Shown here: positions 38,372 to 47,448 of the stretch, piece by piece | Layout of the letters: the number at the start of each line of letters is the position of its first letter | How positions within the stretch are numbered: position 1 is the first letter of the stretch | Origin: Atlantibacter sp. RC6 | GTDB taxonomy: Bacteria; Pseudomonadota; Gammaproteobacteria; Enterobacterales; Enterobacteriaceae | Assembly (NCBI RefSeq): GCF_014193285.1 | Contig: NZ_JACHZE010000008.1 | Coordinates: 124,001 to 188,000 of the forward strand | DNA length: 64,000 nt | Direction: 5' to 3' | Program-made: the position numbers and the translations under genes | The notes under the pieces: generated by a model | What the model was told of the DNA's origin: nothing | Seen by the model: the letters and a program-made list of their open reading frames with translations, nothing else | Databases searched by the model: none

Positions 38372-39504
38372 TCCGGGATCTGATTTTAGTGGGCGCTGGC
38401 CTGGCGAACGGCCTGATTGCCTGGCGTTTAAAACAGCGCCATCCGCGGATGAACATCCTGATGCTCGAACAGGGCGCATCGCCCGGCGGCAACCATACCT
38501 GGTCGTTTCATCATCACGATCTCAGCGCCGCGCAGCACCAGTGGATCGCGCCGCTGGTGGCGCATCGCTGGCCCGGTTATCAGGTACTTTTCCCGGAGCT
38601 GATGCGCGATATCGATCAGCCCTATTACACCGTCAGCGCTGAACGCTTTGCCAGCCGGTTGCGCGAGGCGCTGGGAGACAATCTGTGGCTGAACCGCGCG
38701 GTTGCCGATGTCGCACCCGACAGCGTGCAGCTGGCAGACGGCACCACGCTCTACGCCCGCGCGGTGATTGACGGACGCGGCCAGCGCGCCATGCCCGGCT
38801 GGCGCTGCGCCTGGCAGCTGTTCGTCGGGCAGGAGTGGCGGCTTGCCGCGCCGCATGGCCTGACGCGCCCGCTGCTGATGGACGCCACCGTGGCCCAGTG
38901 CAACGCCTACCGGTTTTTCTATCTGCTGCCGCTGACGCCCGACACGCTGCTGATTGAGGACACCCGTTTTAGCAACGCGCCGGACTTAGCGGCGCAAGAG
39001 TATCGCGACGCCATCCGCCAGTATGCCGCGCAACATGGCCTGGCGCTGGAGCAACTACTGCGTGAAGAGACCGGCTGCCTGCCGTTGACGCTGGCGGGCG
39101 ACGCGCCGCTGCACGCCCGCCAGCCCTGTTCCGGGATGCGCGCCGGGCTGTTCCATGCGGTGACCGGCTACTCTCTGCCGCTGGCGGCGCAACTGGCCGA
39201 CGCCATCGCCGGGCAGGATCGTCTCGACGCGCACAGCCTGCACCGGCTGGTTCAGGCGATCGCCGCGCGCCAGTGGCGCAGCCAGGGGTTCCTGCGCCTG
39301 CTCAACCGGATGCTGTTTCTGGCAGGCCCGGCCGATCACCGCTGGCGGGTAATGCAAAAATTCTATCGCTTACCCGATGCCACCATCGCCCGCTTCTACG
39401 CCGGGAACCTGACGCTGACCGATAAAGCGCGAATACTGACAGGCAAGCCGCCCGTCCCCGTTCTCGGGGCATTACGGGCGGCAATAAACACAGGGAACCA
39501 ATAA
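38368..39504 (+). CDS. crtY: Lycopene beta-cyclase
   Basis: Cyclises both ends of lycopene to beta-carotene. The protein has 378 residues. N-terminal dinucleotide motif DLILVGAGLANGLIAWRL, then the family motif GNHTWSFHHHDL, and the conserved LIEDTRFSN region. ATG overlaps the crtX stop (ATGA), stop overlaps the crtI ATG (TAATG). Full length. Confidence 0.95.
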   Translation: MIRDLILVGAGLANGLIAWRLKQRHPRMNILMLEQGASPGGNHTWSFHHHDLSAAQHQWIAPLVAHRWPGYQVLFPELMRDIDQPYYTVSAERFASRLREALGDNLWLNRAVADVAPDSVQLADGTTLYARAVIDGRGQRAMPGWRCAWQLFVGQEWRLAAPHGLTRPLLMDATVAQCNAYRFFYLLPLTPDTLLIEDTRFSNAPDLAAQEYRDAIRQYAAQHGLALEQLLREETGCLPLTLAGDAPLHARQPCSGMRAGLFHAVTGYSLPLAAQLADAIAGQDRLDAHSLHRLVQAIAARQWRSQGFLRLLNRMLFLAGPADHRWRVMQKFYRLPDATIARFYAGNLTLTDKARILTGKPPVPVLGALRAAINTGNQ

Positions 39505-40982
39505 TGAAAAAAACCGTGGTGATTGGCGCAGGATTCGGCGGGCTGGCGCTCGCCATCCGCTTACAGGCGGCGGGCATCCAGACCACGCTGCTGGAACAGC
39601 GCGACAAGCCCGGCGGGCGCGCCTATGTTTATCACGACCAGGGATTTACCTTTGACGCCGGGCCGACGGTAATCACCGATCCCAGCGCGCTGGAAGAGTT
39701 GTTTAGCGAGGCGGGAAAGCGGCTGGCGGATTACGTGGAACTGCTGCCGGTCGATCCGTTTTACCGGCTGTGCTGGGAGGACGGCAAGCGCTTCGACTAC
39801 AGCAATAATCAGGCCCTGCTCCAGCAGCAGATCGCCGATTTTAACCCGGCGGACGTGCAGGGCTACGCCCGCTTTCTCGATTATTCCCGGGCAGTATTTA
39901 AAGAGGGTTATCTGCGGCTCGGGGCGACGCCGTTTTTGCAGTTCAGCGATATGGTGAAAGTCAGCCCGCAGTTGATGCGGCTGCGCGCCTGGGAAAACGT
40001 CTGGCAGGCGGTGTCGCGCTTTATTCAGGACGATCACCTGCGCCAGGCGTTTTCGTTTCACTCCCTGCTGGTGGGCGGCAACCCGTTTGCCACCTCGGCG
40101 ATCTATACCTTAATCCATGCGCTGGAGCGGGAATGGGGCGTCTGGTTCCCGCGCGGCGGCACCGGGGCGCTGGTCAACGGCATGGTGAAGCTGTTTACCG
40201 ATCTGGGCGGCAAGCTGGAGCTGAACACGGCGGTTGAGCGCATCGAGGTTAACCAGCAGAAAGTCACTCAGGTGATCGCCCAGGACGGACGCGTATTCAG
40301 CGCTGACGCGGTGGCCTCCAACGCCGATGTGGTGAACACCTATCAAAAGCTGCTCGGCCACGATCCGCACGGCAAAGCCAAAGGCAAGAAACTGGCCGGG
40401 AAGCGCATGAGCAACTCGCTGTTTGTGCTGTATTTCGGTCTGAATGCCCCGCATCCGCAACTGGCGCACCACACCATCTGCTTTGGGCCGCGTTATAAAG
40501 AACTGGTTCAGGAGATTTTTAACGGTTCCACCCTGCCGGACGATTTTTCGCTGTATCTCCACTCGCCGTGCGCCACCGATCCGTCGCTGGCCCCGCCGGG
40601 CTGCGGCGCGTTTTACGTACTGACGCCGGTGCCGCATCTGGGTAATGCCCCGCTGGACTGGCGCGTGGAAGGCCCGGCGCTACGCGAACGGATTTTCGAC
40701 TATCTGGAACGGCGCTATATGCCAAACCTGCGCCAGCAGCTGGTGACGCACCGCATCTTCACGCCGGATGATTTCCAGCACACTCTGGGCGCGCATCTCG
40801 GATCGGCGTTTTCACTGGAACCGCTGCTCACCCAGAGCGCCTGGTTCCGGCCCCATAACCGGGATGAGCATCTGCAAAACTTGTATCTGGTGGGCGCGGG
40901 TACCCATCCCGGCGCGGGCATTCCTGGCGTGATCGGCTCGGCGAAGGCCACGGCGCGGCTGATGCTGGAGGATTTGGCATGA
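39504..40982 (+). CDS. crtI: Phytoene desaturase (lycopene-forming)
   Basis: FAD enzyme carrying out the four desaturations from phytoene to lycopene. The protein has 492 residues, the standard CrtI length. The FAD motif is TVVIGAGFGGLALAIRLQAAG with RPGGRAYVYxxxGFTFDxGPT-like sequence after it, and the C-terminal bacterial desaturase signature is LYLVGAGTHPGAGIPGVIGS. Overlaps crtB by four bases. Confidence 0.96.
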   Translation: MKKTVVIGAGFGGLALAIRLQAAGIQTTLLEQRDKPGGRAYVYHDQGFTFDAGPTVITDPSALEELFSEAGKRLADYVELLPVDPFYRLCWEDGKRFDYSNNQALLQQQIADFNPADVQGYARFLDYSRAVFKEGYLRLGATPFLQFSDMVKVSPQLMRLRAWENVWQAVSRFIQDDHLRQAFSFHSLLVGGNPFATSAIYTLIHALEREWGVWFPRGGTGALVNGMVKLFTDLGGKLELNTAVERIEVNQQKVTQVIAQDGRVFSADAVASNADVVNTYQKLLGHDPHGKAKGKKLAGKRMSNSLFVLYFGLNAPHPQLAHHTICFGPRYKELVQEIFNGSTLPDDFSLYLHSPCATDPSLAPPGCGAFYVLTPVPHLGNAPLDWRVEGPALRERIFDYLERRYMPNLRQQLVTHRIFTPDDFQHTLGAHLGSAFSLEPLLTQSAWFRPHNRDEHLQNLYLVGAGTHPGAGIPGVIGSAKATARLMLEDLA

Positions 40983-41905
40983 ATCAACCGCTTTTCCGCC
41001 ATGCGGCTAACACCATGCGTAGCGGCTCAAAAAGCTTCGATGCCGCCGCCCGGCTGTTTGATGCCGACACCCGCCGCAGCGTGTTGATGCTTTACACCTG
41101 GTGTCGCCATTGCGATGACGTCATCGATAATCAAATCGCCGGTTTCGCCGCCCAGGCCCCTGCCAGCCATACTCCCGTTCAACGGCTGATGCAGTTGCGT
41201 ACCGCCACCCAGCAGGTGTATCAGGGCCAGGCGATGAGTGAACCGGCGTTTGCCGCGTTGCAGGAGGTGACGGCGCGCCACCATATTCCCGCCCGCTGGC
41301 CGCTGGAACATCTGGAAGGCTTCGCCATGGATGTGCGCGGCGAGCGTTATCACACCCTCAATGACACCCTGCGCTACTGCTACCACGTGGCGGGCGTCGT
41401 CGGCCTGATGATGGCGCATATTATGGGCGTGCGCGACGAGCAGGTGCTGGATCGCGCCTGTGATTTGGGGCTGGCGTTTCAGTTGACCAATATCGCGCGG
41501 GATGTGATTGAGGACGCCGAAGCCGGTCGCTGTTATCTGCCACAGCAGTGGCTGGTGGAGCAAGGATTAAGCATCGACAACTTTCACGCGGCGCAGAACC
41601 GCGCGGCGCTGTACCGGGTGGTGGCGCAACTGCTGGTGGCGGCGGAGCCCTATTACGTCTCGGCGCTGGCGGGGTTGCCCGCCCTGCCCCTGCGATCCCG
41701 CTGGGCGATTGCCACCGCCAGGGATGTGTATCGCGCCATCGGTATAAAGGTGGCTAACGCCGGGGAGCAGGCCTGGAACAGCCGCCAGCACACCGGTAAA
41801 GCGGAAAAACTGGCGCTGCTGCTCAAGGGCGCGGGGCGCGCGGCGATTGCGCCGCTGGCGGCTCGTTCACCGCGCCAGGATTCGCTGTGGCAGCGGCCTG
41901 TTTAG
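40979..41905 (+). CDS. crtB: 15-cis-phytoene synthase
   Basis: Head-to-head condensation of two GGPP to phytoene. The protein has 308 residues. Two aspartate motifs HCDDVIDNQ and ARDVIEDAEAGRCYLP. The last 83 bases overlap the convergent crtZ gene in antisense. Last gene of the plus-strand operon. Confidence 0.96.
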   Translation: MNQPLFRHAANTMRSGSKSFDAAARLFDADTRRSVLMLYTWCRHCDDVIDNQIAGFAAQAPASHTPVQRLMQLRTATQQVYQGQAMSEPAFAALQEVTARHHIPARWPLEHLEGFAMDVRGERYHTLNDTLRYCYHVAGVVGLMMAHIMGVRDEQVLDRACDLGLAFQLTNIARDVIEDAEAGRCYLPQQWLVEQGLSIDNFHAAQNRAALYRVVAQLLVAAEPYYVSALAGLPALPLRSRWAIATARDVYRAIGIKVANAGEQAWNSRQHTGKAEKLALLLKGAGRAAIAPLAARSPRQDSLWQRPV

Positions 41906-42374
41906 CCGGGCGGCGACGGCGGCGCAACTGCGCCTGTAACGCCTCTGGCGAACGCACCACCAAAAAGCCGAACGACACGCACCCCTCTTTGCCATTTACC
42001 GCGTGATGGAAACGATGCGCCAGCCACAGCCGCTTGAGATAACCTTTGCGCGGCACCCAGTGAAACGGCCAGCGCTGATGCACCAGCCCGTCGTGGACCA
42101 GGAAATAGAGCACGCCATACAGCGTCATTCCCGCGCCGATCCACTGTAGCGGCCACACCCCGGCGGTACCGACGGCGATCAGCGCGATGGCAACCCCCGC
42201 GAACACCACGGCATACATATCATTAAGCTCAAACCAGCCGGTGCGCGGGGAGTGATGAGAGCGGTGCCAGCGCCAGCCGAAGCCGTGCATGATATAACGG
42301 TGGGACAACGCGGCCACGGCTTCCATCGCCGCCGCGCTAGCCAGAACTATCACTACGTTAAGCCAGATACTCAC
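41823..42374 (-). CDS. crtZ: Beta-carotene 3-hydroxylase
   Basis: Di-iron membrane hydroxylase turning beta-carotene into zeaxanthin. The protein has 183 residues from GTG 42374 with GAGGAAAGGG upstream; an in-frame ATG at 42398 would add eight residues. Histidine clusters HRYIMH, HRSHH, LVHDGLVHQRW and HRFHHA supply the iron ligands. The C-terminal tail (residues about 150-183) is unusually Arg/Pro/Ala-rich and is the part that overlaps crtB. Divergent from the protease gene. Confidence 0.94.
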   Translation of the reverse strand: MSIWLNVVIVLASAAAMEAVAALSHRYIMHGFGWRWHRSHHSPRTGWFELNDMYAVVFAGVAIALIAVGTAGVWPLQWIGAGMTLYGVLYFLVHDGLVHQRWPFHWVPRKGYLKRLWLAHRFHHAVNGKEGCVSFGFLVVRSPEALQAQLRRRRRPAKQAAATANPGAVNEPPAAQSPRAPRP

Positions 42375-42504
42375 ATCCCTTTCCTCATCAGCGGGCATAA
42401 ACCTGTAGCAGTATAGTGCACCCGCTGAAATTGGCGGGCTGTAGCCAGCATGAAGCCTGGTCTACAGTTAGGGCAGACAGATTTATTCGCACAGGAGTAA
42501 CGGG

Positions 42505-43503
42505 ATGACGAAAGCACCGCTCGCCTTATTCTTTATCAGCGCGGCAGGCGCTGCATGGGCCGCCGACGCGCCGCAGTATAACGATGCCAGCCAGAGCGTT
42601 TATTTGCAGTATTACCCTTCCTCGAAAGCGCCAGCCGGCGTGGCCCATACGCCGGGGCTGCGGATTAATTTCCCCGGCGGCGATGCGCGCCCCATCGAGA
42701 TGGACACCGGCTCCACCGGGATCGTGATTTCTGCAGATTCTATCCCCAACTTTTCACAGCTTTCCGGTACGCCGGGCAGACTGACGTACAACAGTTCGGG
42801 GCGGATCATGATTGGCTTGTGGGTGACCACGCCGGTGACGGTGAGCGGCAGCAACGGCCAGCACTTTACCACCGCGCCGATCCCGGTACTGGCGGTGACG
42901 CAGATCGCCTGTCAGGACAACGCGCGCCACTGCACACCGGAAGATAACCCGCGCGGCGTCGCCATGATGGGGGTAGGTTTCGCCCGGGAAGGCAGCGAGC
43001 AGAAGCAGAGCTCGCCCGACACCAACCCGCTGTTAAACCCGGCAACGCCGGATAATTTTCATAAGGGCTACGTGGTGACGCGCAACGGGGTGCATGTCGG
43101 GTTAAACGCTGCGGTGAGCCGGGGCGGATTTTCTTACGCCAAATTGCAGCCCGACCCGCACATTCCCGGCGAATGGCAGGCCGCACCGGTGTGCATCGTG
43201 GTGAACGGCGATCAAAAACGCTGCGGAACGGCGCTGGTCGACACCGGGGTGAATGAGATGTTTATCACGCTGCCAAATTATCCGTCCAGCGCCCTGCCTG
43301 ATGACGCCTCGCTGACCTTCACGTTTACGCCAGCGGTGAGCTACACCCTGAGCGGCAGCGATTCGCCGCTTGCGCCGGAGAAAATTATCCTCAATACCAC
43401 CCGGCAAACACCCTTTGTGAATACCGGGGTCAATTTCCTTAATGGCTTTGATGTGCTGTACGATGCGCAAAACGGCTATTTTGGTTACCGGGCGGTGAAA
43501 TAG
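42505..43503 (+). CDS. Periplasmic pepsin-like (family A1) aspartic protease homologue
   Basis: A 332-residue protein with a Sec signal peptide (LALFFISAAGAAWA, cleavage near residue 20). Two DTG motifs are visible, IEMDTGSTGIVIS (Asp67) and ALVDTGVNEMFIT (Asp246), spaced as in two-lobed pepsin-fold enzymes. A tyrosine-containing LTYNSSG at residues 93-99 is a possible flap, and cysteine pairs could form periplasmic disulphides. Bacterial A1 homologues are rare. I have not seen this family next to crt genes before, and the substrate is unknown. Alternative: an inactive pepsin-like binding protein. Confidence 0.65.
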   Translation: MTKAPLALFFISAAGAAWAADAPQYNDASQSVYLQYYPSSKAPAGVAHTPGLRINFPGGDARPIEMDTGSTGIVISADSIPNFSQLSGTPGRLTYNSSGRIMIGLWVTTPVTVSGSNGQHFTTAPIPVLAVTQIACQDNARHCTPEDNPRGVAMMGVGFAREGSEQKQSSPDTNPLLNPATPDNFHKGYVVTRNGVHVGLNAAVSRGGFSYAKLQPDPHIPGEWQAAPVCIVVNGDQKRCGTALVDTGVNEMFITLPNYPSSALPDDASLTFTFTPAVSYTLSGSDSPLAPEKIILNTTRQTPFVNTGVNFLNGFDVLYDAQNGYFGYRAVK

Positions 43504-43614
43504 TACGGCCACGCGCCCGATTCGCCTTGCGTTAATTAACAGCTTAATAAGATGAAATAACGGTGCGGGGTATTGTACTATTTACCGCCTGATGCCCCGC
43601 AAGGATCCACGCTA

Positions 43615-44520
43615 ATGAAAAAGAAATGGCCGCAAGTAGAGGACCTGGAAGTGTTTATGGCCGTCGTGCGCCATAACAGTTTTTCCGGCGCGGCGGTGGA
43701 ACTCGGTTATTCCAATGCCTGGGTGACGAAGCGGATTAATGCGCTGGAAGAAACCTTAAATACGAAATTGCTGCACCGTAATACGCGTGAAATGCGCCTG
43801 ACGGCGGCAGGGGAAGTCGCCCTTATCCAGGCCGAAGAGATTATCAGCAAAAACAACGCGGCAATGGATATGATTGTTAATATCAAAAATGATATTAAGG
43901 GCAATTTCCATATTTGCAGTTCGTTTGGCTTTGGTAAAAACCACTTGACCAATCCGCTGTCGGCTTTTTCCAAATTAAATCCCGGTTTAAAAATCAAGTT
44001 CACCTTAACCGATACCAAACTGGATCTGATTAAAGAAAATATCGATCTGGAAATAATGGTTGGCGAGAGTTTTCACGAACGCTATTACGCTAAAAAAATT
44101 GCCGACAATAAACGTATCCTCTGCGCCTCGCCGGGTTACCTGAACCAACACGATGCACCCGCCTCGCCTGCGGATCTCTCCCGCCATCAGTGCCTGTTTT
44201 TACAGGAAAAAGGGTTGACCTTCGGTCTGTGGCATCTCAGCGACGGGTGTAAGCAGGAGACGGTGCGGGTTGACGGCAGCCTGTCATCAAATAATGGTGA
44301 AGTGATTTTGCAGTGGGCGCTCGACGATCACGGTATTGCGCTGCGCAGCGAGTGGGATGCAAAACGCTATATTGAGTCTGGCGATCTGATTCAGGTGTTG
44401 CCCGATTATTATGAGCAGGCGTCGGTATGGGCGGTCTATCCGACAAAACTTGAAGAGTCCATCAAAACGCAAAAGTGCATTACTTTCCTGGAAAGCTATT
44501 TCGCTTGCATTCACTTCTGA
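43615..44520 (+). CDS. LysR-family transcriptional regulator
   Basis: A 301-residue regulator starting at ATG 43615 (an in-frame ATG at 43573 adds 14 residues). The N-terminal HTH (VFMAVVRHNSFSGAAVELG; NAWVTKRINALEE) is followed by a CrgA-type effector domain. AT-richer than its neighbours. Convergent with the 2-hydroxycarboxylate transporter gene, so it is a plausible regulator of that operon, but the operon promoter is 4 kb away. Confidence 0.9.
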   Translation: MKKKWPQVEDLEVFMAVVRHNSFSGAAVELGYSNAWVTKRINALEETLNTKLLHRNTREMRLTAAGEVALIQAEEIISKNNAAMDMIVNIKNDIKGNFHICSSFGFGKNHLTNPLSAFSKLNPGLKIKFTLTDTKLDLIKENIDLEIMVGESFHERYYAKKIADNKRILCASPGYLNQHDAPASPADLSRHQCLFLQEKGLTFGLWHLSDGCKQETVRVDGSLSSNNGEVILQWALDDHGIALRSEWDAKRYIESGDLIQVLPDYYEQASVWAVYPTKLEESIKTQKCITFLESYFACIHF

Positions 44521-44523
44521 TTG

Positions 44524-44545
44524 CCGCCCCCTTTACAGGGGGCGG
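44524..44545. terminator. Hairpin between convergent LysR and transporter genes
   Basis: CCGCCCCC and GGGGGCGG form a perfect 8-bp GC stem with loop TTTACA, placed exactly between the two convergent stops. No T tract, so efficiency is uncertain. Confidence 0.55.
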
Positions 44546-44553
44546 TGAACACA

Positions 44554-45897
44554 TCAGGAAAACGCCGCCAGCAGCATTGTCGCCAGGATAACGGTAGAGG
44601 CGCCGCCAATACGCGTCGAGATCTGCGCGAACGGCATCAGACCCATGCGGTCGCAGGCCGAGAGGATCGCCACGTCCCCGGTGCCGCCGAGGCCGCTATG
44701 ACAAACGGTGACGATGGAGGCTTCCACGGAGTACATATTCAGGAAGCGGGCCAGCAGGAAGCTGACAATCGCCATTGACAGCACCACCGAGGCGCAAACC
44801 GCCACATAGGCCACGGAAAAGACTGACACTACGCTTTCCAGCGGCACATACAGCATACCCAGACCTATCATGGTTGGCCAAATCAGCGAGGTGGAAATCA
44901 GCTTGTAACACGATTTCGCACCGGTCTCCATTCTTCCTGGGATCGCTTTTGCGTACTTACACAGCACCGCCATCACAATCATCAATACCGGGCCGGGAAT
45001 ATGTACCAGACGCTCCAGCAGGCCGCCGAAGATAAAGAAACAGCAGATCATTAATAATCCGGCGCCCATCAGAGAATAATCAGTTTTGCCGTTCCCTTCG
45101 TCGCCGATGTTATTAAAAATGGCGTTATCTTCCGCAGTGCGGATCAGCATACCGTTGCCGCTGAGCTCGGGTTTCATTTTGCCGAGCTTCGACAAAAAGC
45201 CCGCGCAGACGATGGCAAAAATATTGCCGATAACGGCGGCAGGCACCAGTTGCGCCACATAGATATCCGGCGTGGTACCAAGGATCGAGGAATAGGCCAG
45301 CGACAGCGGTAAAATGCCCTCCCCAATGCCGCCGCCGATAATCGGCACGATGATATAGAAGAAAGTGTGATAGAAGCTGTAGCCTACCGCCTTTCCGACG
45401 ACCAGTCCCACGCCAACGGCGGTCAACGTGCCCACCACCAGCGGTACGAACATGCGAATCATCCCCTGAACCAGAATGATCCGATTCATGCCGAGGATGC
45501 TACCCACCACCAGCGTCGCGATCACGAAATACAGGAAGTTGGCGTCCTTCATCAGCACATGCACTGAATCCAGCACGTTTTTAGGGATGACGTGATAAAA
45601 AACCAGAATCGAGGGGATCATCAGACAAAATATTGCCGGGCCGCCAATATCTTTTATTAGCGGGATATTCTTGCCGACGGTGGATAAAATAAACCCCAAA
45701 GACATAATGATCGCCAGGCCGCCAATCATATTTTTGGGTAGCGTGCCAAACCACGCTGCTGAGCCCACGATCACGCACATGGTTGCAAAAAACCAAACCG
45801 GTACTGAACAAATTTCTTTTACTGACAGCCCGCTTAAAGAATGCGTCGATGCCAGTTTTTTACCATCGTGTAGGGTATTACTTTCAATGTGATTCAT
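44554..45897 (-). CDS. 2-hydroxycarboxylate transporter family protein (CitS/MaeN-like)
   Basis: Inner-membrane secondary transporter of the 2HCT family, 447 residues with 11 or so helices. The family GGxG-type re-entrant loops are visible as IGGGIGEGILPLSLAYS and CHSGLGGTGDVAILSACDRMGLMPFAQ. Members import citrate or malate with Na+ or H+. It is the last gene of an operon behind LeuC-like, LeuD-like and FAH-family genes, so it probably imports their substrate. Exact substrate unknown. Confidence 0.92.
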   Translation of the reverse strand: MNHIESNTLHDGKKLASTHSLSGLSVKEICSVPVWFFATMCVIVGSAAWFGTLPKNMIGGLAIIMSLGFILSTVGKNIPLIKDIGGPAIFCLMIPSILVFYHVIPKNVLDSVHVLMKDANFLYFVIATLVVGSILGMNRIILVQGMIRMFVPLVVGTLTAVGVGLVVGKAVGYSFYHTFFYIIVPIIGGGIGEGILPLSLAYSSILGTTPDIYVAQLVPAAVIGNIFAIVCAGFLSKLGKMKPELSGNGMLIRTAEDNAIFNNIGDEGNGKTDYSLMGAGLLMICCFFIFGGLLERLVHIPGPVLMIVMAVLCKYAKAIPGRMETGAKSCYKLISTSLIWPTMIGLGMLYVPLESVVSVFSVAYVAVCASVVLSMAIVSFLLARFLNMYSVEASIVTVCHSGLGGTGDVAILSACDRMGLMPFAQISTRIGGASTVILATMLLAAFS

Positions 45898-45968
45898 TGT
45901 TTCCGCCTTTATAGTAATAAGAGGGCTTACTTCCTGAAGAGGTAAAAGATGTTCAAAATTATTTTTAA

Positions 45969-46814
45969 TTATGCTGCGACAGATTCTTTAATATGATTAC
46001 TTAAGCGTCCCAGCCCTTCGATTTCTACTTCAATACAATCCCCCTCTTTTAAGAACAGAGGCGGGGTTCTTTTTTTGCCAACACCGCCGGGCGAGCCGGT
46101 AATAATCACATCACCCGCGCTTAGTGGCGTAAAGGTACTGATATAGGAAATAAGGTACGGGATTTTATGGATCATATTTTTCGTATTATCGCACTGTACT
46201 TCCTGAGAATTTAAAAAGGTGCGGATCTGTAAATTATGCGGGTCGGGGATCTCATCCCGGCAGGTTAAATAGGGACCAAATGCGCCGGTGCGCGGCCAGT
46301 TTTTCCCGGCGGTGTACCAGGTGTGCTGCCAGTCGCGGGCGGAGCCATCCATATAGCAGCTGTAGCCCGCCACGTGTGACAGCGCATCCTGCTCGCTGAC
46401 GTGGCTGCACTTCTTACCGATGATGACCGCCAGTTCCCCTTCGTAGTCAAACTCCCGGGATTCGGCGGGCTTATTAACGTAGCTCAGATGGCCGGTTTGC
46501 GAATCAGCAAAGCGTACAAACAACGTCGGCTCGGGATTTTGCTCATTAAATTCGACGCGTTTTTCGCTGTAGTTCATGCCGACGCAGATAATTTTGGTGG
46601 GGTTATCGATTACCGGCAGAAATTCGACTTCGTTAATAGCGTAATCGGCGGCGGCGCTGGCAATTTCTCTGAGGCTGGAAACATCTTCATGCTCGAGAAA
46701 CGCTTTTAATGACGGATAGCGATTACCATAAATCGCGCTGACATCAATAATGCCGGCTTCCTTTACGATACCAAATTTATTTTTACCGTTGAGGCTAAAG
46801 TTGACGATTTTCAT
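45969..46814 (-). CDS. Fumarylacetoacetate hydrolase (FAH) family protein
   Basis: A 281-residue FAH-superfamily enzyme; I start at ATG 46814 (MKIVNFSLNGKNKFGIV), 13 residues inside the longer frame. Motifs: IICVGMNYSEKRVEFN, the metal ligands in REFDYEGELAVIIG and SYCYMDGSARD-like region. Family members hydrolyse acylpyruvates or maleylpyruvate, or tautomerise/decarboxylate oxaloacetate. It follows the LeuCD-like genes by 14 bases. A pathway yielding or using a C4/C5 dicarboxylate is likely. Confidence 0.88.
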   Translation of the reverse strand: MKIVNFSLNGKNKFGIVKEAGIIDVSAIYGNRYPSLKAFLEHEDVSSLREIASAAADYAINEVEFLPVIDNPTKIICVGMNYSEKRVEFNEQNPEPTLFVRFADSQTGHLSYVNKPAESREFDYEGELAVIIGKKCSHVSEQDALSHVAGYSCYMDGSARDWQHTWYTAGKNWPRTGAFGPYLTCRDEIPDPHNLQIRTFLNSQEVQCDNTKNMIHKIPYLISYISTFTPLSAGDVIITGSPGGVGKKRTPPLFLKEGDCIEVEIEGLGRLSNHIKESVAA

Positions 46815-46828
46815 TGCGTTGATTCCTG

Positions 46829-47446
46829 TTAATACTGAACGGTTCTGTGCCACGGATTACGGGCAAAGTATTGCTCTTCGAACTGCTTAATTTCCTGGGT
46901 AAAAGACAGGGTAAAGCCGATAGCATCGAGTCCCTGTAACAACATATCTTTTTTAATTTGGTCAATAGCAAAGGCGTATTGATTTTGTGCACTGCTAATG
47001 GTCTGTTGCGCCAAATCGACCTGCAGGGTATTGGTTTCGCGCTGCGTGATACAGTTGGCGATTTGATGTATTTCCGCCTCGCTGAGGCAAATTGTTAATA
47101 CGCCGTTGCGCAGGCAGTTATCGTTAAATATTCCGGCGAACGATGTGCCGATTAATGCTTTGATCCCCAGCTGCTTTAATCCCCATACCGCATGTTCCCG
47201 ACTGGAGCCGCAGCCAAAATTAGGGCCAACAACCAGAAAACTTGCTCCCTGCCATCCCGGTTGATTTAAAATAAAATCCGCATTCAGGTTGCCATCCCGA
47301 TTAAAGCGTAAATCGAAAAATAAGCCCTTATCCAGGCCGCGGCGGTCAATGCCTTTAAGAAACTGCTTTGGCATAATCACATCGGTATCAATATTTGCCG
47401 CCATCATCGGTGCGGCAATACCCGTTACGCAGTTAAACGCTTCCAT
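46829..47446 (-). CDS. LeuD-like (de)hydratase small subunit
   Basis: A 205-residue swivelling domain subunit of the isopropylmalate isomerase/homoaconitase type, ATG 47446 two bases after the large-subunit stop. Motifs: ANIDTDVIMPKQFLKGIDR and the conserved GPNFGCGSSREHAVWGL. It is a paralogue, since it does not lie in a leuABCD operon; likely the small subunit of a maleate, citraconate or dimethylmalate-type hydratase. Confidence 0.9.
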   Translation of the reverse strand: MEAFNCVTGIAAPMMAANIDTDVIMPKQFLKGIDRRGLDKGLFFDLRFNRDGNLNADFILNQPGWQGASFLVVGPNFGCGSSREHAVWGLKQLGIKALIGTSFAGIFNDNCLRNGVLTICLSEAEIHQIANCITQRETNTLQVDLAQQTISSAQNQYAFAIDQIKKDMLLQGLDAIGFTLSFTQEIKQFEEQYFARNPWHRTVQY

Positions 47447-47448
47447 TA

